Notes: generated from the letters alone by a model not told the origin. Numbered from the stretch's first letter, positions 8,952 to 19,120 are shown. The stretch: 64,000 nucleotides of DNA from Aquabacterium sp. (GCA_030654395.1 JAURXM010000131.1:248001-312000), one strand, 5' to 3'. Numbers and translations are program-made.

Positions 8952-10016
8952 TCAAACCTGCTGCTCGCGCCACGCGCTGGGTGTGGCACCTTCCCAGCGC
9001 TTGAAGGCGGCGGTAAAGGCGCGCCGATCTGAAAAACCCAGTCGTGCGCTGATGTCATCGATGGAGACATCACCCTTGCGCAGCCACTGGCAGGCAAGTC
9101 GGTGTCGCATGCGGGCTTGCACATGCAAATAACTGTCCGACTCTTCCTTGAGTCGGCGCTGCAAAGTGCGGGGGTGCAGGTTGAGTCGCTCGGCCATCTC
9201 TTCTACGCCGACGGCCAACAGCGCCGGATCTCGGTTGATGAGCTCCTCGATCTCAGCGGCTACGCCTTGGCGGCGTGCTTCTTTGCCCAGTCGCTGCTCC
9301 GCCAAGAAATTCGCCTGCTCATGCAGTGATGGGAACGCGCCTTCAAGTGGCACATCCAAAATGCGCGACTCGAAGATCAATGCATCGGCTGGAGCATCAA
9401 AGGTGACGGATGTACCAAAAAACGCCTCGAATTGAGCGGCATTGTCGGGGGCTGGGCCCTTGAACGTGACCCCCACAAAGCCCTCTTCCGAACCCTGCAA
9501 TGTGCGCCCAAATTTGCGAATACAGGCCAAGATGGCCTGAGCCACCAGCGTCAAAGGCAGCTCGTAGAGCACAAAATTAGGGAGCGGGATGTTGAATTCA
9601 ACGATCACACGGCCATGCAGCCCTTCGTCTTTGACGTCCAGTTTGAGCCATGGCAGCACCATGCGGGCGGCCATGTCAGCCACGCGCAATGCTTCGCGCA
9701 GGTTTGAACTGGTCGTCAGCAGCGTTTCAAACTCAGGCAGGGACTCAAAAGCAAAGGTATCGCCCAACACCAATGGGAAATGCTTGTCTGGTGACAAGGC
9801 CACGCACTGCTCCAGCAGCGAGATGAGCTGCAAAGGGGACACGCGTGCGTCCTCCAACCGGATCAGGTCAATTTTGATGCCCGCCTCTTTGAACAGAGAC
9901 TGAACACTGAAACCGCACTTGGCGGCCGCCTTGATCCAGGCAGACAACATGAATAGCGGTATGGGCTTGATGCCCATCGCCTCAAGAACAGCTTGTGGTG
10001 GCAGTGGAATACGCAT
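8952..10016 (-). CDS. AraC-family transcriptional regulator (Arabinose_bd type), copy 2
   Basis: 354 aa from ATG 10016; an in-frame GTG at 10031 is an alternative. Arabinose_bd-type N-terminus (HFPLVLGDTFAFESLPEF) and C-terminal double HTH (LNLHPRTLQRRLKEES, ISARLGFSDRRAFTAAFKRW). It is clearly paralogous to the gene at 7619-8653. Upstream on the same strand sit two PF10118 genes, whose regulator it could be, by analogy with other OruR-like regulators placed next to their targets (inference). A strong dyad overlaps the translation start region (10026-10051). Confidence 0.88.
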   Translation of the reverse strand: MRIPLPPQAVLEAMGIKPIPLFMLSAWIKAAAKCGFSVQSLFKEAGIKIDLIRLEDARVSPLQLISLLEQCVALSPDKHFPLVLGDTFAFESLPEFETLLTTSSNLREALRVADMAARMVLPWLKLDVKDEGLHGRVIVEFNIPLPNFVLYELPLTLVAQAILACIRKFGRTLQGSEEGFVGVTFKGPAPDNAAQFEAFFGTSVTFDAPADALIFESRILDVPLEGAFPSLHEQANFLAEQRLGKEARRQGVAAEIEELINRDPALLAVGVEEMAERLNLHPRTLQRRLKEESDSYLHVQARMRHRLACQWLRKGDVSIDDISARLGFSDRRAFTAAFKRWEGATPSAWREQQV

Positions 10017-10025
10017 AAACGAAAT

Positions 10026-10051
10026 CGGCACACCCCATATGAGGTGTGCCG
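10026..10051. promoter_or_regulatory. Perfect 9-bp inverted repeat at start of AraC copy 2
   Basis: CGGCACACC (10026-10034), 8-nt loop, GGTGTGCCG (10043-10051). The dyad ends 10 nt before the ATG at 10016 and includes the alternative GTG. It could be an autoregulatory operator, or an mRNA hairpin limiting translation. It has no T-tract, so it is not a terminator. Confidence 0.45.
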
Positions 10052-10089
10052 AAGTCTAACCAACTAACAGAGGTTCAAACGGAGAAAAT

Positions 10090-10974
10090 TCAACGCGCCA
10101 TCGCCGCGCGCATCAACTCGCTGGCTTGCACCGGATCACGGTGCAGGTTGAAGGCTGTCAGCCACTCTTTGTAGCCGGGCTGCTCAACCTCTTGCCATGG
10201 GTGATAGCTGGGCTTGTAATAAGGGAAGTAGTGCTTGTAGATGGGTGCAGCAAAGCCAGTTGGCTTGAGCAACCAATACAAGCCGCTGACGTTCAGCTTG
10301 ATGCGTTGCCACAGACTGAAGCCGTCTGCCTTGAGCATGCTGTTAAGGAAGAAGAAGATCACGTATGGGAACATGATGGTCGCGTGAAGCATGGCTGCGA
10401 TCCGCGTGAAGTAGCTCACCTTGGCGTAGTCCATCATCACGTCATAGGCCACGCCTTTGTGCTCGACCTCTTCAATGGCGTGCCAAGCGTACATGGCGCG
10501 CACATTCGGATGTGCATCACGCATGACATCACGCTCATCGAACATAGGGTGGGCGCCAATGGCGGTGAAGTGCTCCAGCGCCCCTGTGATCCCCAAGGTG
10601 TACTCACGGCTATAGCGGCTGCGGTATTTATCGAACAACAGCACGTCAAGCCACTTGGTCAAACGCTCGACCGGCATGCCTTGTGCACGCAAACGGTCGT
10701 TGTATTGGTTGTGCACCATGCTGTGCTGGGCTTCTTGGCGGTTGAAGTCCTTGATGTCCTGCAGCAGCTTAGGGTCTGTGACACGGTCACGGAAATCGCG
10801 CACCGTGGTCATGAAAAAACGCTCGCCAGTCGGGAAGATCAGTGACATGGCATCAAAAAAACGAGTCTTGAACGCATCGCCGCCGAACCAATACGTGGGG
10901 ATATCGCCGTCAAGACCAAAATCCAAACGCTCGCGTGGGACGATCGGGTGTTGCGCTTCGTGGTGCTTTGCCAT
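10090..10974 (-). CDS. PF10118-family predicted metal-dependent hydrolase, paralogue 1
   Basis: 294 aa. Recognised by the family opening HPIVPRERLDFGLDGDIP and by ferritin-like helices carrying E/H residues: FNRQEAQHSMVH, GALEHFTAIGAH and HAIEEVEHKGVAYDVM. These suggest a di-iron or other metal site. A hydrophobic stretch (ATIMFPYVIFFFLNSML, about residues 195-215) suggests membrane association. The biochemical role of this family is not established. It is a paralogue of the gene at 11100-11996 and separated from it by a terminator, so the two are independent transcription units. Confidence 0.85.
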   Translation of the reverse strand: MAKHHEAQHPIVPRERLDFGLDGDIPTYWFGGDAFKTRFFDAMSLIFPTGERFFMTTVRDFRDRVTDPKLLQDIKDFNRQEAQHSMVHNQYNDRLRAQGMPVERLTKWLDVLLFDKYRSRYSREYTLGITGALEHFTAIGAHPMFDERDVMRDAHPNVRAMYAWHAIEEVEHKGVAYDVMMDYAKVSYFTRIAAMLHATIMFPYVIFFFLNSMLKADGFSLWQRIKLNVSGLYWLLKPTGFAAPIYKHYFPYYKPSYHPWQEVEQPGYKEWLTAFNLHRDPVQASELMRAAMAR

Positions 10975-11028
10975 GTTATTGACCTTTGCTGCTGTCTCTG
11001 GAATGTCTTCACTGTAAGAAAAACACCG

Positions 11029-11061
11029 CCCTTTAAACAGGATGAGCGGTGACAGTAAGGG
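11029..11061 (-). terminator. Rho-independent terminator after PF10118 paralogue 2
   Basis: On the minus strand CACCGC (11061-11056) pairs with GCGGTG (11039-11034) across a 16-nt loop and is followed by TTTTT (11033-11029). It lies 39 nt beyond the stop of the gene at 11100-11996 and before the next gene on the same strand. Confidence 0.6.
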
Positions 11062-11099
11062 TTCCTTTGCGACAAACCCAACCTAGCGTTTCCACCAAG

Positions 11100-11996
11100 T
11101 TACGCTGACAGGGCCAAGTCTTGGCGCATCTTCTCGCTGGCCTTGACAGGGTCGTTCAAGCGATTGAAAGCAGCCAACCACTCTGGATAGCCGTGCTGTT
11201 CGGTTTCCTGCCAAGGGTGGTAGCCGGGCTTGTAATAGGTCCAGTAGTGCTTGGCCATGGGCGCCAGCAAACCACCCGGTTTGAACTGCCACCACAGGCC
11301 CTTGAGCAGCAACTTGCGGCGCTCTGCGGCGCTGAACCCATCGTGGATCAACAACTGGCGCTGCACATAAAAAATCACAGAAGGGAACATCACCGTGGCA
11401 TGCACCAAGCCCCAAACGCGTTTGAAATAGCCGACCTTGGCGTAGTCAACCATCACGTCGTATGCCACGCCCTTGTGCTCTACCTCTTCAATGGCATGCC
11501 ACGCATACATAGCCCGAACGCGGTGGTCTGCGTGCTTCATCACATCACGTTTATCAAACAAGCTGTGCGCAATGATGGAGGTGAAGTGCTCCAAAGCGGA
11601 GGTGACCGACAAGGTATAGCCGCGGCTATAGCGGCTGCGATAGGCCACGTTGAGCAGCTGATCCACGTACTTGGTCAACTTGTCGACATCAACGCCTTGC
11701 TTGCGCAAACGGTCATTGTCTTGGCGATGCACCAACGTGTGCTGCGCCTCTTGGCGGTTAAAGCCTTGGATGTCATCAAGCATTTTGGGATCCGTGATTT
11801 GGTCACGGAAATCCCGCACGCAGGTCATGAAGAACTTTTCACCCGGAGGAAAGATCACCGACAACGCATCCCAAAAGCGGGTCTTAAAGGGGTCACCTTC
11901 AAACCAGTATTTAGGGATGTCGCCATCCAGACCAAAATCCAGCTTCTCGCGCGGGATGATGGGGTGCTGGGCGTGTGGTGTGGTGTGTGTGCTCAT
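11100..11996 (-). CDS. PF10118-family predicted metal-dependent hydrolase, paralogue 2
   Basis: 298 aa from ATG 11996, which is preceded by GAGGG at proper spacing; an ATG two codons earlier overlaps that site. It has the same opening (HPIIPREKLDFGLDGDIP) and the same E/H helices (RQEAQHTLVHRQ, SALEHFTSI, HAIEEVEHKGVAYDVM) as the neighbour at 10090-10974, so the pair is a tandem duplication. Probably a metal-binding ferritin-like fold; substrate unknown. A long inverted repeat (12042-12097) lies upstream, between this gene and the end of alaS. Confidence 0.86.
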   Translation of the reverse strand: MSTHTTPHAQHPIIPREKLDFGLDGDIPKYWFEGDPFKTRFWDALSVIFPPGEKFFMTCVRDFRDQITDPKMLDDIQGFNRQEAQHTLVHRQDNDRLRKQGVDVDKLTKYVDQLLNVAYRSRYSRGYTLSVTSALEHFTSIIAHSLFDKRDVMKHADHRVRAMYAWHAIEEVEHKGVAYDVMVDYAKVGYFKRVWGLVHATVMFPSVIFYVQRQLLIHDGFSAAERRKLLLKGLWWQFKPGGLLAPMAKHYWTYYKPGYHPWQETEQHGYPEWLAAFNRLNDPVKASEKMRQDLALSA

Positions 11997-12041
11997 TGTC
12001 ATCCCTCATTGGTCGGCCATTACATAGGCCAACTTTAGGAT

Positions 12042-12097
12042 GATGTCCGTGACGCAGCAAGCACCCCAAAAACCAAAAGGGGCGTTGCTGCGACATC
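12042..12097. repeat. Long interrupted inverted repeat between alaS and PF10118 paralogue 2
   Basis: CGCAGCAA (12053-12060) pairs with TTGCTGCG (12085-12092). An outer GATGT/ACATC pair (12042-12046, 12093-12097) and an inner CCCC/GGGG pair (12064-12067, 12079-12082) extend it. No T-tract follows on the minus strand, so it is either a factor-dependent alaS terminator or a regulatory structure for the downstream gene. Confidence 0.5.
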
Positions 12098-12118
12098 CTC
12101 ACTGTTATATGACCCAGA

Positions 12119-14770
12119 TCAAAGGCGCTCAGCCACCCAAGCGTTCACGCTGATCAAAGCCTGAGGCAGTGCGCTTGCATCGGTGCCACCGGCCATGGCC
12201 AAGTCTGGCTTGCCGCCGCCCTTGCCACCGACTTGCTGGGCCACGAAGTTGGCCAACTCGCCTGCCTTGACCTTGGTCATGGTGTCCGCCGTCACGCCTG
12301 CGGCGATCTGAACCTTGCCACCGTCCACCGCAGCCAACACGATGACCGCCGTTTTGAGCTTGTCCTTGAGCTTGTCGATGGTCTCGCGCAGGGTCTTGGC
12401 ATCAGCGCCAGCCAGCACGGCAGACAGCACCTTCACGCCATGGATCTCAATGGCTTGCGTCAACAATTCATCGCTTTGGCTAGAGGCCAACTTGCCTTTA
12501 AGCGCCGCAATCTCTTTTTCCAAGGTGCGGATCTGATCTTGCGCAGCGGCCACGCGAGCAGGTACGTCGTGTGGTGTGGCTTTGAGCAGCGCTGCCACGC
12601 CGTTCAGTATGACTTCCAAGTTTTGCGTATAGCCTAGGGCGCCCGTCCCAGTGATGGCCTCGACGCGGCGCACACCTGCGGCCACGCCACTCTCGGCCAC
12701 GATCTTGAACAGGCCGATATCGCCCGTGCGCTTGACGTGGGTGCCACCACACAGCTCTTTGGATGAGCCAATGGTCTGCACGCGCACGGTCTCACCGTAC
12801 TTCTCACCAAACAGCATGGTGGCGCCGCTCTTTTGCGCGTCATCCAAGGCCATCACCTGGGCTTGTGCGTCACCATTGGCCAGCACTTCGGCGTTAACCA
12901 GTTCTTCGATCTGGCGGATTTCGTCGTCGCTCAAAGGGGCATGGTGTGCAAAGTCAAACCGGGTACGGTCTGCCGTGACCTGAGAGCCTTTTTGCTGCAC
13001 ATGCTCACCCAGCACCTCACGCAAGGCTTTGTGCATCAAGTGGGTCGCGCTGTGATTGCGCACGGTCTTGGCGTGCAGTTCTGCGTCCACCTTGGCGGCA
13101 ATGGTGTCGCCGACCTTGATGCTGCCCTCGACCACACGACCATGGTGGCCAAAGACATCGGCTTGGATTTTGATGGTGTCCTCAACGATGAAGCGGCTGG
13201 CGCCATTGCGCAACTCACCGCTGTCACCAGCTTGGCCGCCCGATTCGGCGTAGAACGGGGTGTTGTCCAGCACGATGACGGCATCGTCACCGGCATCGGC
13301 TTGGGTCGCGGCCACGCCATCAACGTACACCGCCGTGACTTGGGCGCCCTCATGGGTCAAGCGCTCGTAGCCATGGAAGGTGGTGGGGGCACCGGTGTAG
13401 CTCAGGCCAGTCGCCATCTTGAATTTACCGGCAGCGCGTGCTTGCTGACGCTGGTGCGCCATGGCCGCGTCGAAACCGGCTTGGTCCACGGTCACGTTGC
13501 GTTCGCGGCATACATCGGCAGTCAAGTCGACGGGGAAGCCATAGGTGTCGTGCAGCTTGAAAGCCGTTTCGCCATCGATCTGCTTGGCACCGACCTTCTC
13601 GCCTGCGGCCAAGGCGCCATCGAGGATCTCCATGCCGTTGGCGATGGTCAGGAAGAAGCGCTCTTCCTCGGTCTTCAAGACGTCAGTGATGCGTTTTTCG
13701 TTGCTGCGCAGCTCGGGGTAGGCGTCGCCCATTTGCTCGACCAGCGCGTGCACCAGCTTGTGGAAGAACGGTGTGCGCGCACCCAATTTGTAGCCATGGC
13801 GGATGGCGCGACGGGTGATGCGGCGCAACACGTAGCCGCGCCCTTCGTTGCTGGGGATGACACCATCAGCCACCGTGAACGAGCAAGCGCGGATGTGGTC
13901 AGCGATGACCTTCAGGCTGGGGCTGTCTTTGTCGACGCCGCCGTCAACGTTGGCACCACCGGCGGACTCAACTGCCGCCTTGGCCGCAGCCAACAGGGCC
14001 ACGAACAGGTCGATCTCGTAGTTGGCGTGCACATGCTGCATCACGGCGGTGATGCGCTCTAGGCCCATCCCCGTGTCCACCGACGGCTTAGGCAGCGGGT
14101 GCATGACCCCAGCCTCATCGCGGTTGTATTGCATGAACACGTTGTTCCAGATCTCGATGTAGCGGTCGCCGTCTTCATCGGGGCTGCCTGGGGGGCCACC
14201 TGGGATTTCGGGGCCGTGGTCGTAGAAGATTTCGGTGCAAGGGCCGCAAGGGCCTGTGTCGCCCATCATCCAGAAGTTATCGGATGCGTAGCGGCTACCC
14301 TTGTTGTCGCCAATGCGGATCACGCGTTCAGCGGGCACGCCGATTTCTTTGGTCCAGATGTCAAATGCCTCGTCATCTTCGGCATAAACGGTGACCGTCA
14401 ATTTGTCCGCTGGCAGCTTGAACTCTTTGGTCAACAGCTCCCACGCGTAGCTGATGGCGTCGCGCTTGAAGTAATCCCCAAAGCTGAAGTTACCCAGCAT
14501 CTCAAAGAAGGTGTGATGGCGGGCTGTGTACCCAACGTTGTCCAGATCGTTGTGTTTGCCGCCTGCGCGGATGCATTTTTGCGACGATGTGGCCCGTGTG
14601 TAGGGACGCTTATCAAAGCCGAGGAACACGTCCTTGAACTGGTTCATGCCCGCATTGGTGAACAGCAGGGTCGGGTCGTCTCCCGGCACAACAGGGCTGG
14701 ACGCCACGATGGTGTGGCCCTTGGACTGGAAGAATTCCAGGAAGGTCTTGCGGATATCAGCGGCTTTCAT
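12119..14770 (-). CDS. alaS: Alanyl-tRNA synthetase
   Basis: Charges tRNA-Ala. 883 aa from ATG 14770, close to the usual 876. Class II catalytic core at the N-terminus ([53 protein letters not shown]). The editing domain has the zinc-binding [12 protein letters not shown] and [13 protein letters not shown] motifs, and there is a C-terminal oligomerisation region. The frame is open 14 codons upstream, but [10 protein letters not shown] is the conserved start. Divergent from gabD. Confidence 0.98.
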   Translation of the reverse strand: MKAADIRKTFLEFFQSKGHTIVASSPVVPGDDPTLLFTNAGMNQFKDVFLGFDKRPYTRATSSQKCIRAGGKHNDLDNVGYTARHHTFFEMLGNFSFGDYFKRDAISYAWELLTKEFKLPADKLTVTVYAEDDEAFDIWTKEIGVPAERVIRIGDNKGSRYASDNFWMMGDTGPCGPCTEIFYDHGPEIPGGPPGSPDEDGDRYIEIWNNVFMQYNRDEAGVMHPLPKPSVDTGMGLERITAVMQHVHANYEIDLFVALLAAAKAAVESAGGANVDGGVDKDSPSLKVIADHIRACSFTVADGVIPSNEGRGYVLRRITRRAIRHGYKLGARTPFFHKLVHALVEQMGDAYPELRSNEKRITDVLKTEEERFFLTIANGMEILDGALAAGEKVGAKQIDGETAFKLHDTYGFPVDLTADVCRERNVTVDQAGFDAAMAHQRQQARAAGKFKMATGLSYTGAPTTFHGYERLTHEGAQVTAVYVDGVAATQADAGDDAVIVLDNTPFYAESGGQAGDSGELRNGASRFIVEDTIKIQADVFGHHGRVVEGSIKVGDTIAAKVDAELHAKTVRNHSATHLMHKALREVLGEHVQQKGSQVTADRTRFDFAHHAPLSDDEIRQIEELVNAEVLANGDAQAQVMALDDAQKSGATMLFGEKYGETVRVQTIGSSKELCGGTHVKRTGDIGLFKIVAESGVAAGVRRVEAITGTGALGYTQNLEVILNGVAALLKATPHDVPARVAAAQDQIRTLEKEIAALKGKLASSQSDELLTQAIEIHGVKVLSAVLAGADAKTLRETIDKLKDKLKTAVIVLAAVDGGKVQIAAGVTADTMTKVKAGELANFVAQQVGGKGGGKPDLAMAGGTDASALPQALISVNAWVAERL

Positions 14771-14879
14771 GGGGGGCTTTCTCGGTATCGATGAGGCCTG
14801 CGCTACCCACAAGGGGCGGGGCGAAGCCCTCGATTATAGGTTTAGGGGGCCTATCATGGCGGGGCACAAAGAGGACAAC

Positions 14880-16367
14880 ATGATCAACACCACTTCGCCA
14901 CTGGATCAACTTCAAGACCCCAGCCTGCTCAAAACCCAAGCCCTGATCAACGGCGAATGGGTGAGCGCGCCCGAGCGTTTCGCCGTGACCGACCCGGCAA
15001 CTGGGTTTGTTTTGGCTGAAGTGCCCAATCTGGGTGCCACACAAACCGAGGCCGCGATTACTGCCGCCAACCTCGCATGGCCAGCTTGGCGTGCGATGCC
15101 AGCCAAAGCCCGCTCAGAGATCATGATGCGGTGGTTTCACCTGCTCAACCAGCACGCCGATGACTTGGCGCGCATCATGACGGCCGAACAAGGCAAGCCA
15201 CTGGCAGAGGCCAAGGGCGAGGTGGGCTACGGCGCCAGCTTCATCGAGTGGTTTGCGCAAGAGTCACGCCGTGTGTATGGCGAGACCGTGCCCACAACAG
15301 ACCCTAGCAAGCGCTTCATGGTGATCAAGCAAGCCATTGGCGTCTGCGCAGCCATCACACCGTGGAACTTCCCGATCGCGATGATCACGCGCAAGGTGGC
15401 ACCCGCGTTGGCTGCTGGCTGCCCTGTGGTGATCAAACCGGCCGAGGCCACGCCGCTGTCCGCTTTGGCTGTGGCCGAACTGGCTCAGCGCGCAGGCATG
15501 CCGCCGGGCGTGTTCAATGTCATCACGGCCGATGCCGATCGCTCCATTGAAGTCGGCAAAGCCTTGTGCGCCAGCGATGTGGTGCGTCACTTGTCGTTTA
15601 CGGGCTCCACCGAAGTCGGCCGCATCCTCATGCAGCAGTGCGCACCCACCATCAAAAAATTGGGCTTGGAATTGGGTGGCAACGCCCCGTTCATCGTCTT
15701 CAACGATGCTGACCTTGATGCTGCCGTTGAGGGCGCCATGATCAGCAAATACCGCAACGCTGGCCAGACCTGCGTGTGCGCCAACCGCCTGTATGCACAG
15801 TCCGGCGTCTATGACGCTTTTGTGAACAAGCTGTCTGAACGGGTAGCGCAGATGAAGGTGGGCAACGGCTTTGAAGCGGGCGTGACGCAAGGCCCACTGA
15901 TTGATGCGCAGGCATTGTCCAAGGTCGAGGTGCTGGTGGCCGATGCACTGGCCAAAGGCGCGCAGATCGTGACCGGTGGCGCACGCGCCGATGTGTCTGG
16001 CGGGCAGTTTTACCAACCGACCGTGCTGGCCAACGTGACCGCTGAGATGCGCGTGGCACGCGAAGAAATCTTCGGCCCCGTGGCGCCTGTGTTCAAGTTC
16101 GAGACAGAGTCAGAAGTGATTGAAGCGGCCAACAACACCGAGTTTGGTTTAGCCAGCTACTTCTACAGCCGAGACGTGGGCCGCATCTTCCGGGTCAGCG
16201 AAAGCCTGGAGTACGGCATCGTGGGCGTCAACACGGGCTTGATCTCCACGTGTGAGGTGCCGTTTGGCGGGGTCAAACAATCAGGCCAAGGCCGTGAAGG
16301 CGCACGCCAAGGTATCGACGATTACCTTGAGACCAAGTACATCTGCCTGGGCGGGCTGGACAAGTAA
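14880..16367 (+). CDS. gabD: NAD(P)-dependent succinate-semialdehyde dehydrogenase
   Basis: 495 aa aldehyde dehydrogenase. Start at ATG 14880 after AGAGGA. Family landmarks: ITPWNFPIAMITRK, SFTGSTEVGRIL, the general-base Glu in LELGGNAPF, the catalytic Cys in NAGQTCVCANR, and EEIFGPVAPVF. The QTCVCANR context and the SCEVPFGGVKQSG-like end (STCEVPFGGVKQSGQGREG) are typical of GabD, which oxidises succinate semialdehyde to succinate. No GABA transaminase is adjacent, so the upstream source of the semialdehyde is not visible here. Confidence 0.92.
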   Translation: MINTTSPLDQLQDPSLLKTQALINGEWVSAPERFAVTDPATGFVLAEVPNLGATQTEAAITAANLAWPAWRAMPAKARSEIMMRWFHLLNQHADDLARIMTAEQGKPLAEAKGEVGYGASFIEWFAQESRRVYGETVPTTDPSKRFMVIKQAIGVCAAITPWNFPIAMITRKVAPALAAGCPVVIKPAEATPLSALAVAELAQRAGMPPGVFNVITADADRSIEVGKALCASDVVRHLSFTGSTEVGRILMQQCAPTIKKLGLELGGNAPFIVFNDADLDAAVEGAMISKYRNAGQTCVCANRLYAQSGVYDAFVNKLSERVAQMKVGNGFEAGVTQGPLIDAQALSKVEVLVADALAKGAQIVTGGARADVSGGQFYQPTVLANVTAEMRVAREEIFGPVAPVFKFETESEVIEAANNTEFGLASYFYSRDVGRIFRVSESLEYGIVGVNTGLISTCEVPFGGVKQSGQGREGARQGIDDYLETKYICLGGLDK

Positions 16368-16406
16368 GCCCGGCCCAGGGCTTGATGCGTCAAAGGACGC
16401 TGTTGT

Positions 16407-17621
16407 TTACTTCAGCTCGGCCGAGCTCTTACCCAGCAAGCGCCGGGCAATGATCAGCAATTGGATTTGCTGCGTGCCCTCAAAGATGTCGAGAATCTTG
16501 GCATCACGGGCCCACTTTTCGAGCAAACTCGTTTCGGTGTAGCCCACGCTGCCCGCCAGCTCAACACACTTGAGCGCCACATCCACGCAGGTGCGCCCTG
16601 CTTTGGCCTTGGCCAGTGAGGCCTCCAATGAATTAGGCTGGCTGTTGTCAGCCATCCACGCCGCCTTCATCGTCAGCAACCGTGAGGCTTCGTAGTCAGC
16701 CTGCATGCGGATGTAGTCGGCCACCACAGAAGCTTGCATGTGCGAGGGGCGGTTGTAGTCGATCGACACGCCATTGGCCTTGAGGATGTTGCCCATTTCT
16801 TCAAGGCAGGCACGCGTCAAACCAACCGCCATCGCCGCCACCAAAGGCCGCGTGTTGTCAAAGGTTTGCATCACACCTGCGAAGCTCTTCTCAGGATTGA
16901 TGTCCGGGTCGCCCATCAGATTGGCCTTGGGCACGCGGCAGTCCTTGAGCAAAAAGGCCGCCGTGTCTGATGAGCGGATACCCAGCTTGTGCTCCAAGCG
17001 CACCAACTCAAAGCCGGGCGTGCCTTTTTCAACCACGAAGGACTTGATCGCCGCACGCCCAAGGGAGCGGTCCAGCGTCGCCCAAACAACGACCAACTCA
17101 GCGCGGTCACCCGAGGTCACGTAGATTTTTTCGCCATTCAGAACGTACTCATCCCCGTCCAGACGCGCCGTTGTGCGGATCGCAGCGGAGTCAGAGCCGC
17201 AGCCCGGCTCGGTGATGGCCATGGCCGCCCACCGGCCCTTGAAGCGGGCTAGTTGATCATCATTGGCCACAGAGGCGATGGCCGCGTTACCCAAGCCCTG
17301 ACGCGGCATCGACAGCAACATGCCGACGTCGCCCCAGCTCATCTCCATGACACTCAAGGCTGTCGACAAGTTGCTGCCATTGCGGTTGCTGTTGGCATCA
17401 GTAGAGGCCACATCGCGGCGCACCCCTGCGGCACCGGCGCCGCCATCTAAGCTGCCCTCATTCATGCCGTCAAGCAAGGCAGCGAGCATATCGAGCTCAA
17501 CCGGACGGGCATGCTCGGCCTGGTCGTACTTTCTGGAAATCGGGCGCAGTATTTCTTGCGCTGCTTCACGGGCCTGGTTCACCAGGGGTTTGAACTTGCG
17601 GGGAATATCAAGGTTGATCAT
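16407..17621 (-). CDS. Acyl-CoA dehydrogenase
   Basis: 404 aa flavoprotein of the acyl-CoA dehydrogenase superfamily. It shows AITEPGCGSDSAAIRTTA (FAD/substrate loop), LNGEKIYVTSGDRAELVVV, and the C-terminal IFEGTQQIQLLIIARRLLG. It lies 48 nt downstream of a second acyl-CoA dehydrogenase on the same strand, so the two are probably co-transcribed. Substrate chain length cannot be told from sequence. No enoyl-CoA hydratase or thiolase is adjacent. Confidence 0.9.
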   Translation of the reverse strand: MINLDIPRKFKPLVNQAREAAQEILRPISRKYDQAEHARPVELDMLAALLDGMNEGSLDGGAGAAGVRRDVASTDANSNRNGSNLSTALSVMEMSWGDVGMLLSMPRQGLGNAAIASVANDDQLARFKGRWAAMAITEPGCGSDSAAIRTTARLDGDEYVLNGEKIYVTSGDRAELVVVWATLDRSLGRAAIKSFVVEKGTPGFELVRLEHKLGIRSSDTAAFLLKDCRVPKANLMGDPDINPEKSFAGVMQTFDNTRPLVAAMAVGLTRACLEEMGNILKANGVSIDYNRPSHMQASVVADYIRMQADYEASRLLTMKAAWMADNSQPNSLEASLAKAKAGRTCVDVALKCVELAGSVGYTETSLLEKWARDAKILDIFEGTQQIQLLIIARRLLGKSSAELK

Positions 17622-17669
17622 GGTTATCTATTTCTCTCAAAAGGAGGGTTGTGATGGCGTCGCTGGGGG

Positions 17670-18977
17670 TCAGACCAACAAGGCCCCTTCCATGAGGCCA
17701 ACGGCCCTGAGATCACGGTACCAACGCTCAACCGGGTGCTCCTTCACAAAACCGTGCCCACCCAGCAACTGCACACCATTGCTGCCAATGCGCGCACCTT
17801 GGTCACCGCAATAACGACGGGCCAGCGCCACAGCTTGCTCACAGGGCCGATCTGTGTCGACCAGACTGGCCGCTTGCCACGTCAGCAAGCGCATGGCGCT
17901 GATGTCAATGGCGATGTCAGAGACCGTGAAGGCCACGGACTGTCTATGGCTGATGGGCTCACCAAAAGCCTCACGCTCATTCACATAGGGGATAAGGTAG
18001 TCGAGCACCGATTGGGCGCAACCGGTGCCCAGTGCGCACCAACCCAGTCGGGACAACTGGATGCATTCGTTGTAGACCTCAGCCGCACCGCCGCCCAGCA
18101 AAGCACCCGTTGGCACCGACACACCTTCCATCACCAGTTGTGCAGTCTCTGCAGCGCGCAAGCCCATCGACGTCTCAGCCTTGATCGACAGACCGGGCGT
18201 AGAGGACTCGATGATCAGCAGGCCCGGACCACGCCCCTCGATATCGGCGGCCACGATGAATAACTCAGCGCGAGCAGCCAAGGGCACCATCGACTTCACG
18301 CCGTCAACCACATAGCGGCCATTGACCAAGCGCGCACGTGTCTCCAACTTGAACGGGTCAAACAAACCGCGAGGCTCTTGCACGGCCAGCGCGGCAGCAG
18401 GCGGCGTATCACCCGCAAACGCGCCCAGATAGCTCGCTTGCTGCTCAGCCGAACCCCACAAAACCAACGCTGTGCTCACTGCGGACGGGGCGAGTGCCGC
18501 GAAGGCCAAGCCCATGTCGCCCTCGGCCAACGCTTCAGCGATCAGGACATTGGTGATGGCCGAGCGCTCCGTACCTGCGCCACCCAAGGACTCAGGGATG
18601 CCCATCACCGTCACGCCCAAATCATTGCACTGGGCAAGCAAATCGGCAGAAGCACCATAGGCCGTATCCATCGCTTGGGCGACTGGCCTGAATTGCTCTT
18701 TGGCAAAGATGCGCACTGCATCGCAGATCATCACCTGATCGTCGCTGGGGCGCAGGTCAAACATCTCACCCGGGCCCGATCGGGACAGGCGTGCCGGTTG
18801 CGTCAAACCTTTCATGGCCTTGAAGGTGCGATTGGCTGCCGTCACACCACGAAAGCCCATTTTGCTACCTTGGTACAGCATTTGTTCAGTTGGCTTGCGC
18901 AGCCCAAGTTTATCCAAACGAGTGGAGCTGGCCAACTGGCTGATCGCGCGCAAACCGAGACGTGTCATCGATGTCAT
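17670..18977 (-). CDS. Acyl-CoA dehydrogenase-like protein
   Basis: 435 aa, with an N-terminal extension of about 75 residues before the ACAD core (FDLRPSDDQVMICDAVRIFA). The core shows GIPESLGGAGTERSAIT, FAFAAL-like helix FAALAPSAVSTALVLWG, ALAVQEPRGLFDPFKLET and C-terminal QLLGGHGFVKEHPVERWYRD. It is more divergent than its downstream partner, particularly at the FAD loop (VQEPRG in place of TEPGCGSD). The two may form a hetero-oligomer, as paired ACADs do elsewhere (inference). Divergent from the cupin-AraC regulator at 19121, which is the natural candidate controller. Confidence 0.85.
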   Translation of the reverse strand: MTSMTRLGLRAISQLASSTRLDKLGLRKPTEQMLYQGSKMGFRGVTAANRTFKAMKGLTQPARLSRSGPGEMFDLRPSDDQVMICDAVRIFAKEQFRPVAQAMDTAYGASADLLAQCNDLGVTVMGIPESLGGAGTERSAITNVLIAEALAEGDMGLAFAALAPSAVSTALVLWGSAEQQASYLGAFAGDTPPAAALAVQEPRGLFDPFKLETRARLVNGRYVVDGVKSMVPLAARAELFIVAADIEGRGPGLLIIESSTPGLSIKAETSMGLRAAETAQLVMEGVSVPTGALLGGGAAEVYNECIQLSRLGWCALGTGCAQSVLDYLIPYVNEREAFGEPISHRQSVAFTVSDIAIDISAMRLLTWQAASLVDTDRPCEQAVALARRYCGDQGARIGSNGVQLLGGHGFVKEHPVERWYRDLRAVGLMEGALLV

Positions 18978-19120
18978 AGTGTGTGATCTAAATGAAGTAA
19001 GCTGGATTCAAACCCAAAGCGGCCCGTTAAACGACGCGTAAACATATTTATGGCGTCTGCAGCAGCATCAACCGGACGCTGACAATCAATTTGACGCCCA
19101 CAGTCACCCAGTGGCGACCC

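Noticed and set aside
12833..14062. 409-codon open frame on the plus strand inside alaS
   Set aside because: It is wholly antisense to the well-conserved alaS frame; the translation shows no known motifs and reflects GC-rich codon bias.
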